A stretch of DNA of 37,496 nucleotides from contig JAPLNX010000310.1 of NCBI GenBank assembly GCA_026400935.1, positions 1-37,496 of the forward strand. The letters run 5' to 3'. Source of the stretch: Planctomycetia bacterium (GTDB lineage: Bacteria; Planctomycetota; Planctomycetia; Planctomycetales; Planctomycetaceae). Shown one piece after another: positions 16,893-26,485 of this stretch. The position numbers and the translations under genes are program-made. How positions within the stretch are numbered: position 1 is the first letter of the stretch; each line of letters opens with the position of its first letter. Under the pieces are notes generated by a model that ran no database searches, was not told where the DNA came from, and worked only from the letters and a program-made list of their open reading frames with translations.

Positions 16893-19800
16893 ATGAATAC
16901 TTCCCTCGAAAACGATCGTGCTCCTTGGTCCGAACAAGATGAGCCGACAGACTTCTTGGCGTCCCGCCGAATCAAGCAGCAATTGCTTGCCGAGTTAAGT
17001 GAGTCGGCAGGACCGACTCCGGCGGATCTCGACGACCTGCTTGGTCGTTGGCCAACCAAGCCGACGGAAGATCCGGATGTCGCCGGGTTGTTGTTCCGAG
17101 ATTTTCGGCAACGGAGTGTTCGTGGCGAGCCGGTGTCTCGTTCTGAGTACGGTCAGAAGTACCCAGAATATCAAGACTCGCTCGGCAGCTTATTTCGCCG
17201 TCAAGACTTTCTACGCTCGATCACGTCAGTCACTGACCCGATGTCGCCGATCCTGGCGTTGCCAAAGATTGGTAATGAGTTATTTGGGTTTCGGTTGCGA
17301 CATCAACTCGGTCAGGGAGCGTTCGCTCGTGTTTTCCTTGCCGAACAGATCGAGCTTGCTGGCCGACAAGTCGCATTAAAGACTTCAGACCTTTGTGGCA
17401 CAGAGCCGCAAACGCTCGCCCAGTTGCAGCACACAAACATCGTCCCGATTTACTCGGTTCATGAAGATGCCTCTGCCGGAATTCGAGCGGTCTGCATGCC
17501 GTATTTCGGCGGCGCCGCACTGTCCCAAATCCTTCGAGCAGTCTGGGAAAAGTCCGAGCATCCGCAGCACGGTTCCGAAATCGTCGCGGCTCTGGCTTCC
17601 GTAGCCACAAGCATCTTGTCGCCCGTAGTGGCAGGCGGTTCGCTTGTCGAAGAGACAAGTGATGTTGCGGTGGCTGTTTCCGGACAACCTGACGTCAATC
17701 GCCCAATGACCATAGTTGAGCCGCCTGTGGTTACGAAGTTTGTTGCGTTCGATTACTCACACGCCTGTGCGTGGATCATCGCTCGGTTGGCTGAAGGTTT
17801 GCAGCACGCACACGATCGCGGCGTGCTGCATCGCGATATTAAGCCTTCCAATATTCTGATTGCCGGTGACGGCACTCCGATGTTGTTGGATTTCAATTTG
17901 GCGCATGACGAAAGTCAGCCACAAGCTCAGGTCGAAGCGACGCTCGGTGGGACGGTCGCCTACATGGCTCCGGAACACTTGCGGGCGTTGAATATCCGTA
18001 GTCGTGAAATGGTCCAAGCGGTCGATCATCGTGCGGACATTTACGGGCTTGGCATGGTGTTGTTTGAAATGATCGCGGGACATAACCCGTTTGATCATCA
18101 AGCGAGTTATTCGCCGATGCCAATTCTGCTTGAAGCGATGGCGAGCGAACGTAGCCGATCGATCCCTTCTTTGAGACAGTTTAATAAGGACGCTTCGTGG
18201 GGCCTGGAAAGTGTCGTTCGCAAATGTCTCAATCCAATTCCGAGCGATCGGTATCAACGCGCTGAGTATTTAGCAGAGGACTTGGATCGGTTGCTCGACA
18301 ATCGTCCGTTGAAACATGCCCCGGAGTTGAGCCGGGTCGAGCAGGTCCAGAAGTGGGTACGGCGTCACCCACGAGTCACGACATCCGTTTTGATGACGAC
18401 CGCCGCCGCCGGATTGCTAACGTTGGGCGGACTGCTGTTGGTGGGGACGCAGGTAAAGTTGGCCGCCGCGCAAACACGAGTCGAGTCCGCGGAATTGGCG
18501 GAGGCTCAGGAGCACAAGCACGAGTTTGAACGAGGAACGCTGAAGGCGTTGTGCCTGATCAACACACACAGCGGTCTTCAAGAACACAGGACCGAGGGCC
18601 GCGATGTTTGCATTCAAACGCTGTCGATCTATGGCATCCTCGACAATGCCGATTGGCAGGAGCAGTCAATCTGGACGCGACTCAATGCTGACGAACAACG
18701 ACAACTCGCTGAACACGCTCGCGAACTGTTGCTCGCGTTGGCCGGTGCGCGAGTGCCGCTCGCGAATGACGCAACCCCCAATGAGCCGGGCACCGGTAGG
18801 GTCGCGGTGGAATCGGACGTCCGCACTACGAATGAGGAAGGCAATCCAGCCAGCGTAGTGGACAAGCCCGGCAACCACCGCGATGAACTCGGCGGGGTTT
18901 CAGAGAGCGGCGTGAGCGAGACCAACACGCGACTCGAAGCACTCGCGTTACTTGAACGCGCGAATGACATTCACGAATTGCCTGCGTCGTCCGCTGTCTG
19001 GCGAGCCAAAGCGGTGATTCTGCGGCAGTTCGGCGAAATGAACGCGGCGTTGGCCGCAGATCAGCGTGCGGATTCGATACCGCCGCACAGTGCGGGTGAC
19101 TTTCATTTGCTGGCAACGGCTCATTTGCAAAGTGGAGCGTCTGATCGGCATCTCAAAGCGATCGAAGAACTCGAACACGCGGTCCGGATCGATCCGCGAA
19201 ATTATTGGTCGTGGATGCAAAAGGGATTGTGTCATCTGGAATTGCACGAGCATGCGCAGGCACTGGCCGACTTCGGTGTCTGTATTGGATTGTGGCCAGA
19301 GTTTGCATGGGGGCATTTCAATCGCGGATTCGCGCTCGATCAAATCGGACAGAAGCGAGCGGCGATTGCCGACTATTCGGCGGCATTGGAACGCGATTCC
19401 GATTTGATTCCCGCTTACCACAACCGAGGACTCGCACGCTTGGAGTTGGGACAAAATGAGGCCGCGCTGTCTGACTTTGATTCCGTAATTGCCAAGCATC
19501 GCGGCGAGGCGGTCATTCGCTCGCTGCGCGGTCAAGCATTGGAACGGCTTAAGCGGCATGCCGATGCCGATGTCGCGTTTGAGGCGGCGGCGATGCAGCT
19601 TGATTCGCTTCCGGAGTCGATCCGCAATCAACTGGCTTGCTCCTACGGTTTCACTGTGTATACGCGGCTTCCGGCGGAAGCGAAGCGGGCGTTTCAGCGA
19701 GTTCCTGTTGGCGATGCGAAGTATCCCGAAGCGTTGTACGGCTTGGCGATGATCGCGGTGAATGAGGATCGTCTGGAGCGAGCCGTCGAACTCTTCGGAA

Positions 19801-20141
19801 AGGCTCTGACAATCCGATCGAAGTTTGAGGAGGCTCGGCGGTTTCGGGCGGTCCTGTTGGCGCGATTACAGCAGTTTTCCGAGGCTATTGCAGAAATCAA
19901 CACAGCCTTGCAGTCAGATCCCAAAAACGGAGCCACACTGTATGCGGCGGCCTGTGTGACTTCGCTGGCTGCCGAACATTCGACGACTCCGACTGCGAAG
20001 CAGCAAGCTCGCCAAGAATCACTTCGATTCTTGCGACAGGCTTTGGATCGGGGTTACGGACAACAAGCGGCGACCGACAACGACCTTGCCGGACTGCGAC
20101 AACATCCAGAATTTGAAAAACTACTGCTGCAAAGCCACTGA
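16893..20141 (+). CDS. Membrane Ser/Thr protein kinase with C-terminal TPR repeats
   Basis: A 1082-residue protein starting 31 bp after the surface-protein stop. The N-terminal about 125 residues resemble the region preceding planctomycete kinases. The kinase domain covers about 131-475. It has the glycine loop LGQGAFARVF (139-148), VALK with Lys163, the catalytic loop HRDIKPSN (313-320), and MAPEHL (358-363). The DFG motif is DFN (333-335), a change seen in many planctomycete kinases; Asp, the magnesium ligand, is kept. An insertion of about 70 residues lies between the hinge and helix E (215-285). One transmembrane helix follows (VLMTTAAAGLLTLGGLLLVG, 499-518). The C-terminal part (about 690-1070) holds several TPR units (NYWSWMQKGLCHLELHEHAQ, AWGHFNRGFALDQIGQKRAA, IPAYHNRGLARLELGQNEAA). 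Topology would put the kinase in the cytoplasm and the TPRs outside. Substrates are unknown. Confidence 0.9.
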   Translation: MNTSLENDRAPWSEQDEPTDFLASRRIKQQLLAELSESAGPTPADLDDLLGRWPTKPTEDPDVAGLLFRDFRQRSVRGEPVSRSEYGQKYPEYQDSLGSLFRRQDFLRSITSVTDPMSPILALPKIGNELFGFRLRHQLGQGAFARVFLAEQIELAGRQVALKTSDLCGTEPQTLAQLQHTNIVPIYSVHEDASAGIRAVCMPYFGGAALSQILRAVWEKSEHPQHGSEIVAALASVATSILSPVVAGGSLVEETSDVAVAVSGQPDVNRPMTIVEPPVVTKFVAFDYSHACAWIIARLAEGLQHAHDRGVLHRDIKPSNILIAGDGTPMLLDFNLAHDESQPQAQVEATLGGTVAYMAPEHLRALNIRSREMVQAVDHRADIYGLGMVLFEMIAGHNPFDHQASYSPMPILLEAMASERSRSIPSLRQFNKDASWGLESVVRKCLNPIPSDRYQRAEYLAEDLDRLLDNRPLKHAPELSRVEQVQKWVRRHPRVTTSVLMTTAAAGLLTLGGLLLVGTQVKLAAAQTRVESAELAEAQEHKHEFERGTLKALCLINTHSGLQEHRTEGRDVCIQTLSIYGILDNADWQEQSIWTRLNADEQRQLAEHARELLLALAGARVPLANDATPNEPGTGRVAVESDVRTTNEEGNPASVVDKPGNHRDELGGVSESGVSETNTRLEALALLERANDIHELPASSAVWRAKAVILRQFGEMNAALAADQRADSIPPHSAGDFHLLATAHLQSGASDRHLKAIEELEHAVRIDPRNYWSWMQKGLCHLELHEHAQALADFGVCIGLWPEFAWGHFNRGFALDQIGQKRAAIADYSAALERDSDLIPAYHNRGLARLELGQNEAALSDFDSVIAKHRGEAVIRSLRGQALERLKRHADADVAFEAAAMQLDSLPESIRNQLACSYGFTVYTRLPAEAKRAFQRVPVGDAKYPEALYGLAMIAVNEDRLERAVELFGKALTIRSKFEEARRFRAVLLARLQQFSEAIAEINTALQSDPKNGATLYAAACVTSLAAEHSTTPTAKQQARQESLRFLRQALDRGYGQQAATDNDLAGLRQHPEFEKLLLQSH

Positions 20142-20156
20142 TAGCCAATCCCATCA

Positions 20157-20223
20157 CATAAGCGGATCGCCTGTGAGATGGAGTTGCGAAAATGAAATCC
20201 CAGGCGAGTTGCCTGCGATACGT
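20157..20223. repeat. Degenerate family A palindromic element
   Basis: CACATAAGCGGATCGCCTGT (20157-20176) and CCCAGGCGAGTTGCCTGCGA (from 20200) are diverged versions of the family A arms at 5850-5913, in inverted order. It sits in the 110-bp gap before the HD-GYP gene. A longer HD-GYP frame starting at 20192 would translate through it, which argues for the later start. Confidence 0.55.
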
Positions 20224-20251
20224 TTTGAACTCACCGAATCAGCGTGACACC

Positions 20252-21868
20252 ATGACAGCTTTCGACGACGCTCCGCACCCGACTCAGAAGTTGATGCAAC
20301 ACGCCAAAGCCGCTGCGACCGTCTTTCAAGAAGAATTTCAAACCTCGTTCAAAGTTTACGATGCGGCGAACGGTGTCTTACTTTGGCCATCCACGATCGT
20401 TGAAGGAGAAGCACCATCAGCGTCTTTGGATATCGTTGAGCTTCAACAAATTCTGAAGACTGGTCAGGTTCAGGTTGTGGTCGTTCCACACATCGGGTTC
20501 GTGGTGCGACTCCCGTTGAGCTTTCCTGGGGCAGGTCCATTGATCGCGGAATCAATGATTAAGTCAATTTCCGGAACGGACTCGGCAATTCCCGAGGAGC
20601 AACTCCGGCTGACTCGTTGGGCGCAAGCGGTTTTGGATCGGCTCCTGCAGGCCGACATGTTGCGGACTCGGCGTTATGCGGAAGACGATCTGAAGCAACA
20701 AGTGAAGAAAGCGTGGGATCTGAATCTTACGGTTGAACGTCTGGTTCGTCATTTGCGCATTCATCGCGATGTCGAAACCGGCATCGAACAGATCCTAGAA
20801 ACGGCGCTTCCATTCTTGGGGTCGCAGTCATTGATTTGGGTGCCCGAAAAATTGGAGTGCATGACCGTTCGCGGGCAGCGAGTGCTGACCGGATTCGATG
20901 CTTGCGAACTGATTAAGGTGTTGAAGAAATCTCAAGACCTGAAAGACATGGGCTTGCTGATCTTGAACCAAGTCGATCAGACGTCGCTCGGACGTGCGTT
21001 TCCGTCGCTCAAGAGCGTCATGGTGATGACCGTTCCGATGGGCACAACAACCGGTTGGATGGTTGCGATCAACAAACAGCAAGACGATGCGGACGCGGAG
21101 TTTCGGAATGCCGATGCCGCGTCACTCGCGCCGTTTTCGGCACTCGTCGGCTTCCTCGTACGATCATGTGGTCGTTATCAAGAGTTGAAGGAACTCCTGG
21201 TTGGATTGACTCGCTCACTCGCATCAGCGGTCGATGCCAAAGATCCCTACACCTACGGCCACAGCGAACGAGTCGCCCGCATTGGGATTGAATTAGGCCG
21301 CGAGCTTGGACTCGTTGGGGATGATCTGAGCGATTTGTACCTCGCAGGTCTGTTGCACGATGTCGGCAAGATCGGCATTCGTGACGACGTGCTTTGCAAA
21401 CATGGTCCGTTGACCCCAGAGGAAACGGAGCACATGAAGCAGCATCCGGTGATCGGCCATTCGATTCTGAAAGACCTGCGACAGGTGAGCAACTTGTTGC
21501 CGGGTGTTTTGCATCATCACGAACGCTGGGATGGAAAAGGCTATCCGCGTGGACTGGCCACCGAAGCGATCCCGCGTTTGGCCCGCATCCTCGCCGTGGC
21601 CGACAGCTACGACGCAATGAGCACCAGCCGCCCATATCGCAAAGCGATGTCCCCCACCAATGTCGAAACGATTTTGACCGAAGGAGCCGGTGAGCAATGG
21701 GATCCGCAGGTGATCCAAGCTTTTCAGCGGGCTAAAGTTCGTATTCGGCTGATTCGCGAGCGTGGACTTGGCGAATCACTTCGCCAAGCGCTCGACGGAG
21801 CCCTGCGAGATCATGGCAGTTCTCGGATGATGCCTCGCAACTTGGCACTCCCGGTGGGGACGCTGTAG
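20252..21868 (+). CDS. HD-GYP domain cyclic-di-GMP phosphodiesterase
   Basis: I choose ATG 20252 (MTAFDDAPHP), 538 residues; no strong Shine-Dalgarno is seen. The C-terminal half (about 320-495) is an HD-GYP domain: AVDAKDPYTYGHSERVARIG, the metal ligands of LLHDVGKIGIRDD (about 365-377), HPVIGHSIL, and HHHERWDGKGYPRGL with the GYP signature (about 418-432), then ILAVADSYDAMSTSRPYRKA. All expected metal-binding His/Asp residues are present, so hydrolysis of cyclic-di-GMP is likely. The N-terminal half has no membrane segment; about residues 150-310 look GAF-like but are weakly recognisable, and the first 120 residues resemble nothing I can name. An intrinsic terminator candidate follows the stop, so it is probably not cotranscribed with gyrA. 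Confidence 0.88.
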   Translation: MTAFDDAPHPTQKLMQHAKAAATVFQEEFQTSFKVYDAANGVLLWPSTIVEGEAPSASLDIVELQQILKTGQVQVVVVPHIGFVVRLPLSFPGAGPLIAESMIKSISGTDSAIPEEQLRLTRWAQAVLDRLLQADMLRTRRYAEDDLKQQVKKAWDLNLTVERLVRHLRIHRDVETGIEQILETALPFLGSQSLIWVPEKLECMTVRGQRVLTGFDACELIKVLKKSQDLKDMGLLILNQVDQTSLGRAFPSLKSVMVMTVPMGTTTGWMVAINKQQDDADAEFRNADAASLAPFSALVGFLVRSCGRYQELKELLVGLTRSLASAVDAKDPYTYGHSERVARIGIELGRELGLVGDDLSDLYLAGLLHDVGKIGIRDDVLCKHGPLTPEETEHMKQHPVIGHSILKDLRQVSNLLPGVLHHHERWDGKGYPRGLATEAIPRLARILAVADSYDAMSTSRPYRKAMSPTNVETILTEGAGEQWDPQVIQAFQRAKVRIRLIRERGLGESLRQALDGALRDHGSSRMMPRNLALPVGTL

Positions 21869-21891
21869 GCAATCCCTGAGCTCGCAAAATT

Positions 21892-21911
21892 AACCGAACG
21901 CTCCGGTTTTT
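21892..21911 (+). terminator. Candidate intrinsic terminator after the HD-GYP gene
   Basis: A five-base stem AACCG / CGGTT around a seven-base loop, running into TTTTT, lies 24 nt after the stop codon. The stem is short. Confidence 0.5.
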
Positions 21912-22064
21912 GGTTCTCGGTTCCCGTTTCGTTCTGTGATCGGGCAACGGCGACCGAAAACCACTGCATAATCCGGTCGATTCTGATCGTAATGCCATTT
22001 CTTTTGGGCTAGACCTTCGTTGTTTGCTTGCGAGGTTTCGACTACCTTTCCTGTCCTTGGACGC

Positions 22065-22082
22065 AGCCCCGATAAGGGGGCT
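22065..22082 (+). promoter_or_regulatory. Hairpin in the gyrA 5' region
   Basis: AGCCCC GATAAG GGGGCT forms a perfect six-base GC-rich stem, ending 18 bp before the first possible gyrA start. It is not followed by T residues, so it looks like a leader hairpin rather than a terminator. Function unknown. Confidence 0.35.
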
Positions 22083-22099
22083 CTTGCCGACGGTTTGCA

Positions 22100-24952
22100 G
22101 TGGCCATGACGGCCCGGTCGGGAAGTGAAAATTGCAGTCTTCTGCCAGGAGTCACGGAGTTGTCCGACGGTCACGAAGAGCTTGTGCCAGTCCCGCCTGA
22201 AACGGGAATGGTGTTGTCAGGAAATGTCATCCCGCTGGCGATTGAAGACGAAATTCGCACCAGTTACCTGACCTACGCGATGAGCGTCATCATCAGCCGT
22301 GCGCTCCCGGATGTGCGTGACGGGTTGAAGCCTTCGCAACGTCGCATCTTGGTCGCGATGCGCGATCTCAATTTGGGGCCTGCCTCCTCGCGAACCAAGT
22401 GCTCGAAGATCGTCGGCGAGACGATGGGTAACTATCACCCGCACGGCGACGGAGCGATTTATCCGACGCTGGTCCGCATGGCTCAGACCTGGGCGATGCG
22501 TGAGACGCTGATTAGCACACAAGGAAACTTCGGCTCGCTCGCTGGTCTGCCTCCCGCTGCGATGCGATACACGGAAGCTCGGCTGTCGCAAGCGGCGGCC
22601 GATATGTTGCAAGACCTCGACCGCGACACCGTCGAGTTCGTTTCGACTTACGACCAGCAACGGACCGAGCCGGTCGTGTTGCCTTCGCGGTTCCCGAATC
22701 TGTTGGTCAACGGCTCGAACGGCATCGCCGTCGGCATGGCGACTAGCATTCCGCCGCATAACCTCGGTGAAGTCTGCGACGCGACGGTCATGCTGATCGA
22801 CAATCCGAACTCGACCATTGGCCAGATCATGCAGGTGATGCCCGCTCCGGACTTTCCGACCGGCGGCATCATTTGCGGTCGTGCCGGCGCACGTCAGGGG
22901 TTTCTTACCGGACGCAGCACGTTCACGCTTCGAGCTCGCACACACTTTGAAACGGAAAAGAATTCCGACGTCATCGTTGTCACTGAGATTCCATTCCAAG
23001 ACACCCGTGACCGAATCCGGTCGAAGCTCGAAGAACTGGTCAAAGACGAGCGAATCAAGGGGATTGCTCGTGTCACCGACTTCACCGACCGCACCGACAA
23101 ACCGTGGCGAGTCCGCTTGCACATCGTCTTGAAGCGGGATGCCGACAAAGAAGTCGTACTCAATCAACTCTTCCAGTTCTCGCCGTTGCAGCAAACGGTC
23201 AGCGTCATCCTGCTGGCTCTGGTTGGTAATCGGCCCAAGGTACTCACGATCAAAGAGATGTTGCAGGAGTTCATTCTGCACCGTGTTGACGTCATCCGCC
23301 GCCGTACCGAGTTCCTGTTGAGCGAAGCTCGCAAACGCAAGCACACGGTCGAAGGTTTGATGATCGCGCAGATTGATATCGATCAAATCATTCAGACGAT
23401 TAGGCAATCTCCCAGCCGCAACGAAGCGAAGGTCCGCTTACAGCAGATCGCAGTCCCTGGCGGATTGATCGCGCGGGCGCTTGGTGACGTTGGTTTCAAA
23501 GCGTTCCAAGATGAGTACGGCACGAAAGAGGCATACTCGCTGTCGCCGAATCAGTCGGAAGCGATCGTCTCAATGCAGTTGGGCTCGTTGGCGAATCTTG
23601 AACGTGAAAAGCTCGCCGAGGAATTCGGCAAGTTGCTCAATGACATCTTGGGTTATCTGTACTTGCTCTCCGATGAGGCTCACATTCGAGCGGTCGTCCG
23701 GGAAGACATGCTCGAACTCAAAGAAAAATACGGCGACAAGCGCCGCACCGACATTGAAGACGCCGAAGCCGAAGACGTTGACCGAGATGAACTCATCACT
23801 GAAGAGCCGATGACGGTCGTTCTGTCGCAACGTGGCTACATCAAGCGGACGCAGTTGACCGAATACGAAGCTCAAAACCGTGGCGGAAAAGGGGTCATCG
23901 GAGCGAAGACTGAAGACGACGACCCGATCCAAAATTTGTTCGTTGCCAGCACGCACGACTGGCTGCTGTTCTTCACCGACAAGGGGAAAGTTTATTGGTC
24001 GAAGGTGTATGACCTGCCGCTCGGTACGCGTACCGCGAAGGGCCGAGCACTTGTCAATTTGCTAACGCTGAGCGAAGGGGAGAAGGTCTGCAACTGCGTC
24101 GCCGTGCGGACTTACGACGAACGGTCTTTGATGATCGCGACCCGCAACGGCACCGTGAAAAAGACGCCACTGGCCGACTATTCGCGTCCGAAGAAAGGTG
24201 GCCTGATCGCGATCTCGCTTGTTGAAGATGACGTTGTGGTTGACGTGCAGTTGGTCACGGCCGGCCAAGACGTGCTCATCGCCACGGCGAACGGAATGGC
24301 GATCTGCTTCCGCGAATCGGACGCCCGCAGCATGGGCCGAGCGACTCAGGGAGTGCGCGGCATCCGACTGGGCAAGGGAGACATCGTCATCGGTATGGTG
24401 ATCGCCTATCCGGAGATGACTTTGCTGACTGTTTGCGAAAAAGGATACGGTAAGCGCACGCCGTTCGGGCTCGGCGAAGTTGACGTTCCAGAAGGGGTGT
24501 TGCCATCCAGCGAAGAATCCGTCGTTGGCGATACTTCGGCTGACACGCTGGCGACAGACGCAGATGACACCGCTCCAGGAGTCACGGACGGCGACGAGGC
24601 GGAAGTAGTCGAAGAGACGGAAGGAACCGAAGACGCGGCGAAGAGTGGCATGCAATATCGTCGGCAAGGCCGCGGTGGCAAAGGCGTTCGAGACATCAAA
24701 ACGACCGCCCGCAACGGCAAAGCGGTCGATATTGTCGCCGTCACCGATGCCGACGAAGTGCTGATGGTGACCGCCAGCGGGAAGATTCAACGACTGCGAG
24801 CCGCCGACATCAGCATTATCGGTCGCAACACTCAAGGTGTCCGGATCATCCGCCTGGAAGATGACGACAAGCTCGTCTCAATGGCTCGTATCCCTGGCGA
24901 GATTGCGGCTGTCGCTGTCGAAGTTGCTGCTCCGGAAGCAACTCAAACTTGA
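22100..24952 (+). CDS. gyrA: DNA gyrase subunit A
   Basis: Up to 950 residues. GTG 22100 and ATG 22106 are the first starts; ATG 22208 ([14 protein letters not shown]) would fit the usual GyrA N-terminus better, and no Shine-Dalgarno decides. The breakage-reunion domain has [34 protein letters not shown] and the catalytic tyrosine in [10 protein letters not shown] (Tyr157 in this numbering). The quinolone region reads [17 protein letters not shown], with Gly and Pro where E. coli has Ser83 and Asp87. A GyrA-box-like QNRGGKG is near residue 591. The C-terminal wrapping domain carries an acidic insertion (about 794-850), followed by a second box-like QGRGGKG. It introduces negative supercoils with GyrB; no gyrB is in the window. 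A YiiX-like gene follows 10 bp later, suggesting cotranscription. The identity is certain; ParC is less likely given the box and CTD. Confidence 0.93.
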   Translation: MAMTARSGSENCSLLPGVTELSDGHEELVPVPPETGMVLSGNVIPLAIEDEIRTSYLTYAMSVIISRALPDVRDGLKPSQRRILVAMRDLNLGPASSRTKCSKIVGETMGNYHPHGDGAIYPTLVRMAQTWAMRETLISTQGNFGSLAGLPPAAMRYTEARLSQAAADMLQDLDRDTVEFVSTYDQQRTEPVVLPSRFPNLLVNGSNGIAVGMATSIPPHNLGEVCDATVMLIDNPNSTIGQIMQVMPAPDFPTGGIICGRAGARQGFLTGRSTFTLRARTHFETEKNSDVIVVTEIPFQDTRDRIRSKLEELVKDERIKGIARVTDFTDRTDKPWRVRLHIVLKRDADKEVVLNQLFQFSPLQQTVSVILLALVGNRPKVLTIKEMLQEFILHRVDVIRRRTEFLLSEARKRKHTVEGLMIAQIDIDQIIQTIRQSPSRNEAKVRLQQIAVPGGLIARALGDVGFKAFQDEYGTKEAYSLSPNQSEAIVSMQLGSLANLEREKLAEEFGKLLNDILGYLYLLSDEAHIRAVVREDMLELKEKYGDKRRTDIEDAEAEDVDRDELITEEPMTVVLSQRGYIKRTQLTEYEAQNRGGKGVIGAKTEDDDPIQNLFVASTHDWLLFFTDKGKVYWSKVYDLPLGTRTAKGRALVNLLTLSEGEKVCNCVAVRTYDERSLMIATRNGTVKKTPLADYSRPKKGGLIAISLVEDDVVVDVQLVTAGQDVLIATANGMAICFRESDARSMGRATQGVRGIRLGKGDIVIGMVIAYPEMTLLTVCEKGYGKRTPFGLGEVDVPEGVLPSSEESVVGDTSADTLATDADDTAPGVTDGDEAEVVEETEGTEDAAKSGMQYRRQGRGGKGVRDIKTTARNGKAVDIVAVTDADEVLMVTASGKIQRLRAADISIIGRNTQGVRIIRLEDDDKLVSMARIPGEIAAVAVEVAAPEATQT

Positions 24953-24962
24953 GGAACACCGA

Positions 24963-26339
24963 ATGTTGCCCGAAGCCTTGCAAGCTCATGCACGGACGGT
25001 GACGCATCTGGCAACGTATTTCGGCGAACTCAAACTGATGGCTCTGCAATTGCGACAGCAGTTCGGAGTCCGTGATCGTGGCTTCTTTACGCCGAGTGAA
25101 GACGAGGCTGCTCGACATTTGCAGGTCTCGTATTGGATGGCCCGATCTGCGCTCTTTGAAGTGGCGCTCAGTTACCGTGACGCGGACGAGATTGCGGATG
25201 AGCTGCGACCGAGCCGATTCTTGATCGCTTTCGCGGCGGCTATGTTGTTGGTCGATGCTGGGCGTTTTCTCCGCGAGCAGTACCACGATCAACCAGTCAT
25301 CCGGGCGAAGCTCAACGAGCCGGAACCACACTTCGGCATTCCGGCCAATTCTTACGACACCGTGCAACACTCGCTGACCAGCCCCATCCATTTGTGGCAC
25401 TTGTACCACGCGGTGAAATACCACACGGACCACGCCGACGAATTGCGATCGCTCGCCGCCGATCCATTGCTCACGCCGCTGGTCGAGGTGATCGATCGGC
25501 ATTCGCATCGCCTGAGGGTCTCAGTCGTCGAGTTCGCAAAGGCGCGGATGCGAGTTCGAACTCGGCAACTCGCGACGGCAGTGCGTCACAAACTTTTGGA
25601 CCGTGCACTCTACGGCTTGCAGAAAGTGGCCTGCCTCATGGTGACTGAGCGGTACACGCGGTTCGGCCATGAGCCGTCATTGCCTGCGTCGATCGCGAAT
25701 GAACTGCGAGCGTTACTCCGCCCCGGTGACGTGATCGTTAATCGCAAGGAGTTCGCCCTGACGAATTATTTTCTTCCGGGATATTGGCCGCACGCGGCGT
25801 TGTATCTCGGCGAACCAAGTGACCTCGAACGTCTCGGCCTGCGACAAAATCCGGAACTGAAATCACGCTGGCCTCGGCTACTGACGCTGGATCAACACGA
25901 AAATCATCGCGTCTTGGAGGCGCAGCGAGACGGTGTTTGGCTCCGAACCCTGCAATCTCCGTTTCGGGCCGACGCCATTGTTGTGGTCCGCCCGCGACTG
26001 ACTCCGGACGATATTGCCCAGGCGATCGGACGCGGAATACTGCACGAAGGAAAGCCGTATGACTTCGATTTCGACCTCGCTCGCTCCGATCGGCTGGTCT
26101 GTACCGAGGTCGTTTATCGTGCGTATGACGGGGTCGGTGGGATGCAATTTCCGCTGACTCGCCGAGCCGGCCGGCTGACAATCGCCGCAGAAGACTTCCT
26201 GCAAATGGCCCTCAAACGGACAAACTTTGAGCCGGTCGCCGTCTATGCTCCCAGCCGCGAACCGCGTTTGGTCTCCGGTAGCGAGTTCGATACGACGCTG
26301 AAAGCGACGCTGAAAACTGAGCGACATGACGCTCTCTAA
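24963..26339 (+). CDS. YiiX/YebB-like NlpC/P60 cysteine hydrolase
   Basis: I choose ATG 24963 with GAGGA 7 nt upstream, giving 458 residues; a longer frame overlaps gyrA. The C-terminal about 220 residues match the permuted NlpC/P60 group (PF05708, YiiX). LLRPGDVIVNRKEFALTNYF leads into GYWPHAALYLG, with a likely catalytic His near residue 277. Near residue 378, DRLVCTEVVYRAYDG carries the likely catalytic Cys and a following Glu. The N-terminal 240 residues are alpha-helical, have no signal peptide, and contain a long Arg-rich helix (VEFAKARMRVRTRQLATAVR); I do not recognise this part. Members hydrolyse amide or thioester bonds, and some bind lipid; the substrate is unknown here. The 10-bp gap after gyrA suggests one transcript. 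Confidence 0.75.
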   Translation: MLPEALQAHARTVTHLATYFGELKLMALQLRQQFGVRDRGFFTPSEDEAARHLQVSYWMARSALFEVALSYRDADEIADELRPSRFLIAFAAAMLLVDAGRFLREQYHDQPVIRAKLNEPEPHFGIPANSYDTVQHSLTSPIHLWHLYHAVKYHTDHADELRSLAADPLLTPLVEVIDRHSHRLRVSVVEFAKARMRVRTRQLATAVRHKLLDRALYGLQKVACLMVTERYTRFGHEPSLPASIANELRALLRPGDVIVNRKEFALTNYFLPGYWPHAALYLGEPSDLERLGLRQNPELKSRWPRLLTLDQHENHRVLEAQRDGVWLRTLQSPFRADAIVVVRPRLTPDDIAQAIGRGILHEGKPYDFDFDLARSDRLVCTEVVYRAYDGVGGMQFPLTRRAGRLTIAAEDFLQMALKRTNFEPVAVYAPSREPRLVSGSEFDTTLKATLKTERHDAL

Positions 26340-26373
26340 GATTTTGAACGAAACGATTCTGAATTGCTGGTTT

Positions 26374-26391
26374 TTCGCGGCGAGCCGCGAA
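26374..26391 (+). promoter_or_regulatory. Perfect hairpin between the YiiX-like gene and fabH
   Basis: TTCGCGGC GA GCCGCGAA is an eight-base perfect stem with a tiny loop, preceded rather than followed by T residues on the plus strand. TATACT follows directly and could be a -10 element, though no matching -35 is seen. It could be a weak terminator for the preceding operon or an operator. Confidence 0.35.
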
Positions 26392-26485
26392 TATACTGTC
26401 CCCGCTCGAACCGTCTGCCAGCTCTTGTTCACTGACCCTCCTCGCCTCGGTTGACGCGATCAAGCCCATCAGGACCGCTCGTCCC

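Noticed and set aside
22217-23407. A 396-codon minus-strand open frame opposite gyrA
   Set aside because: Antisense shadow of gyrA with no domain signature, and gyrA is certain on the plus strand.
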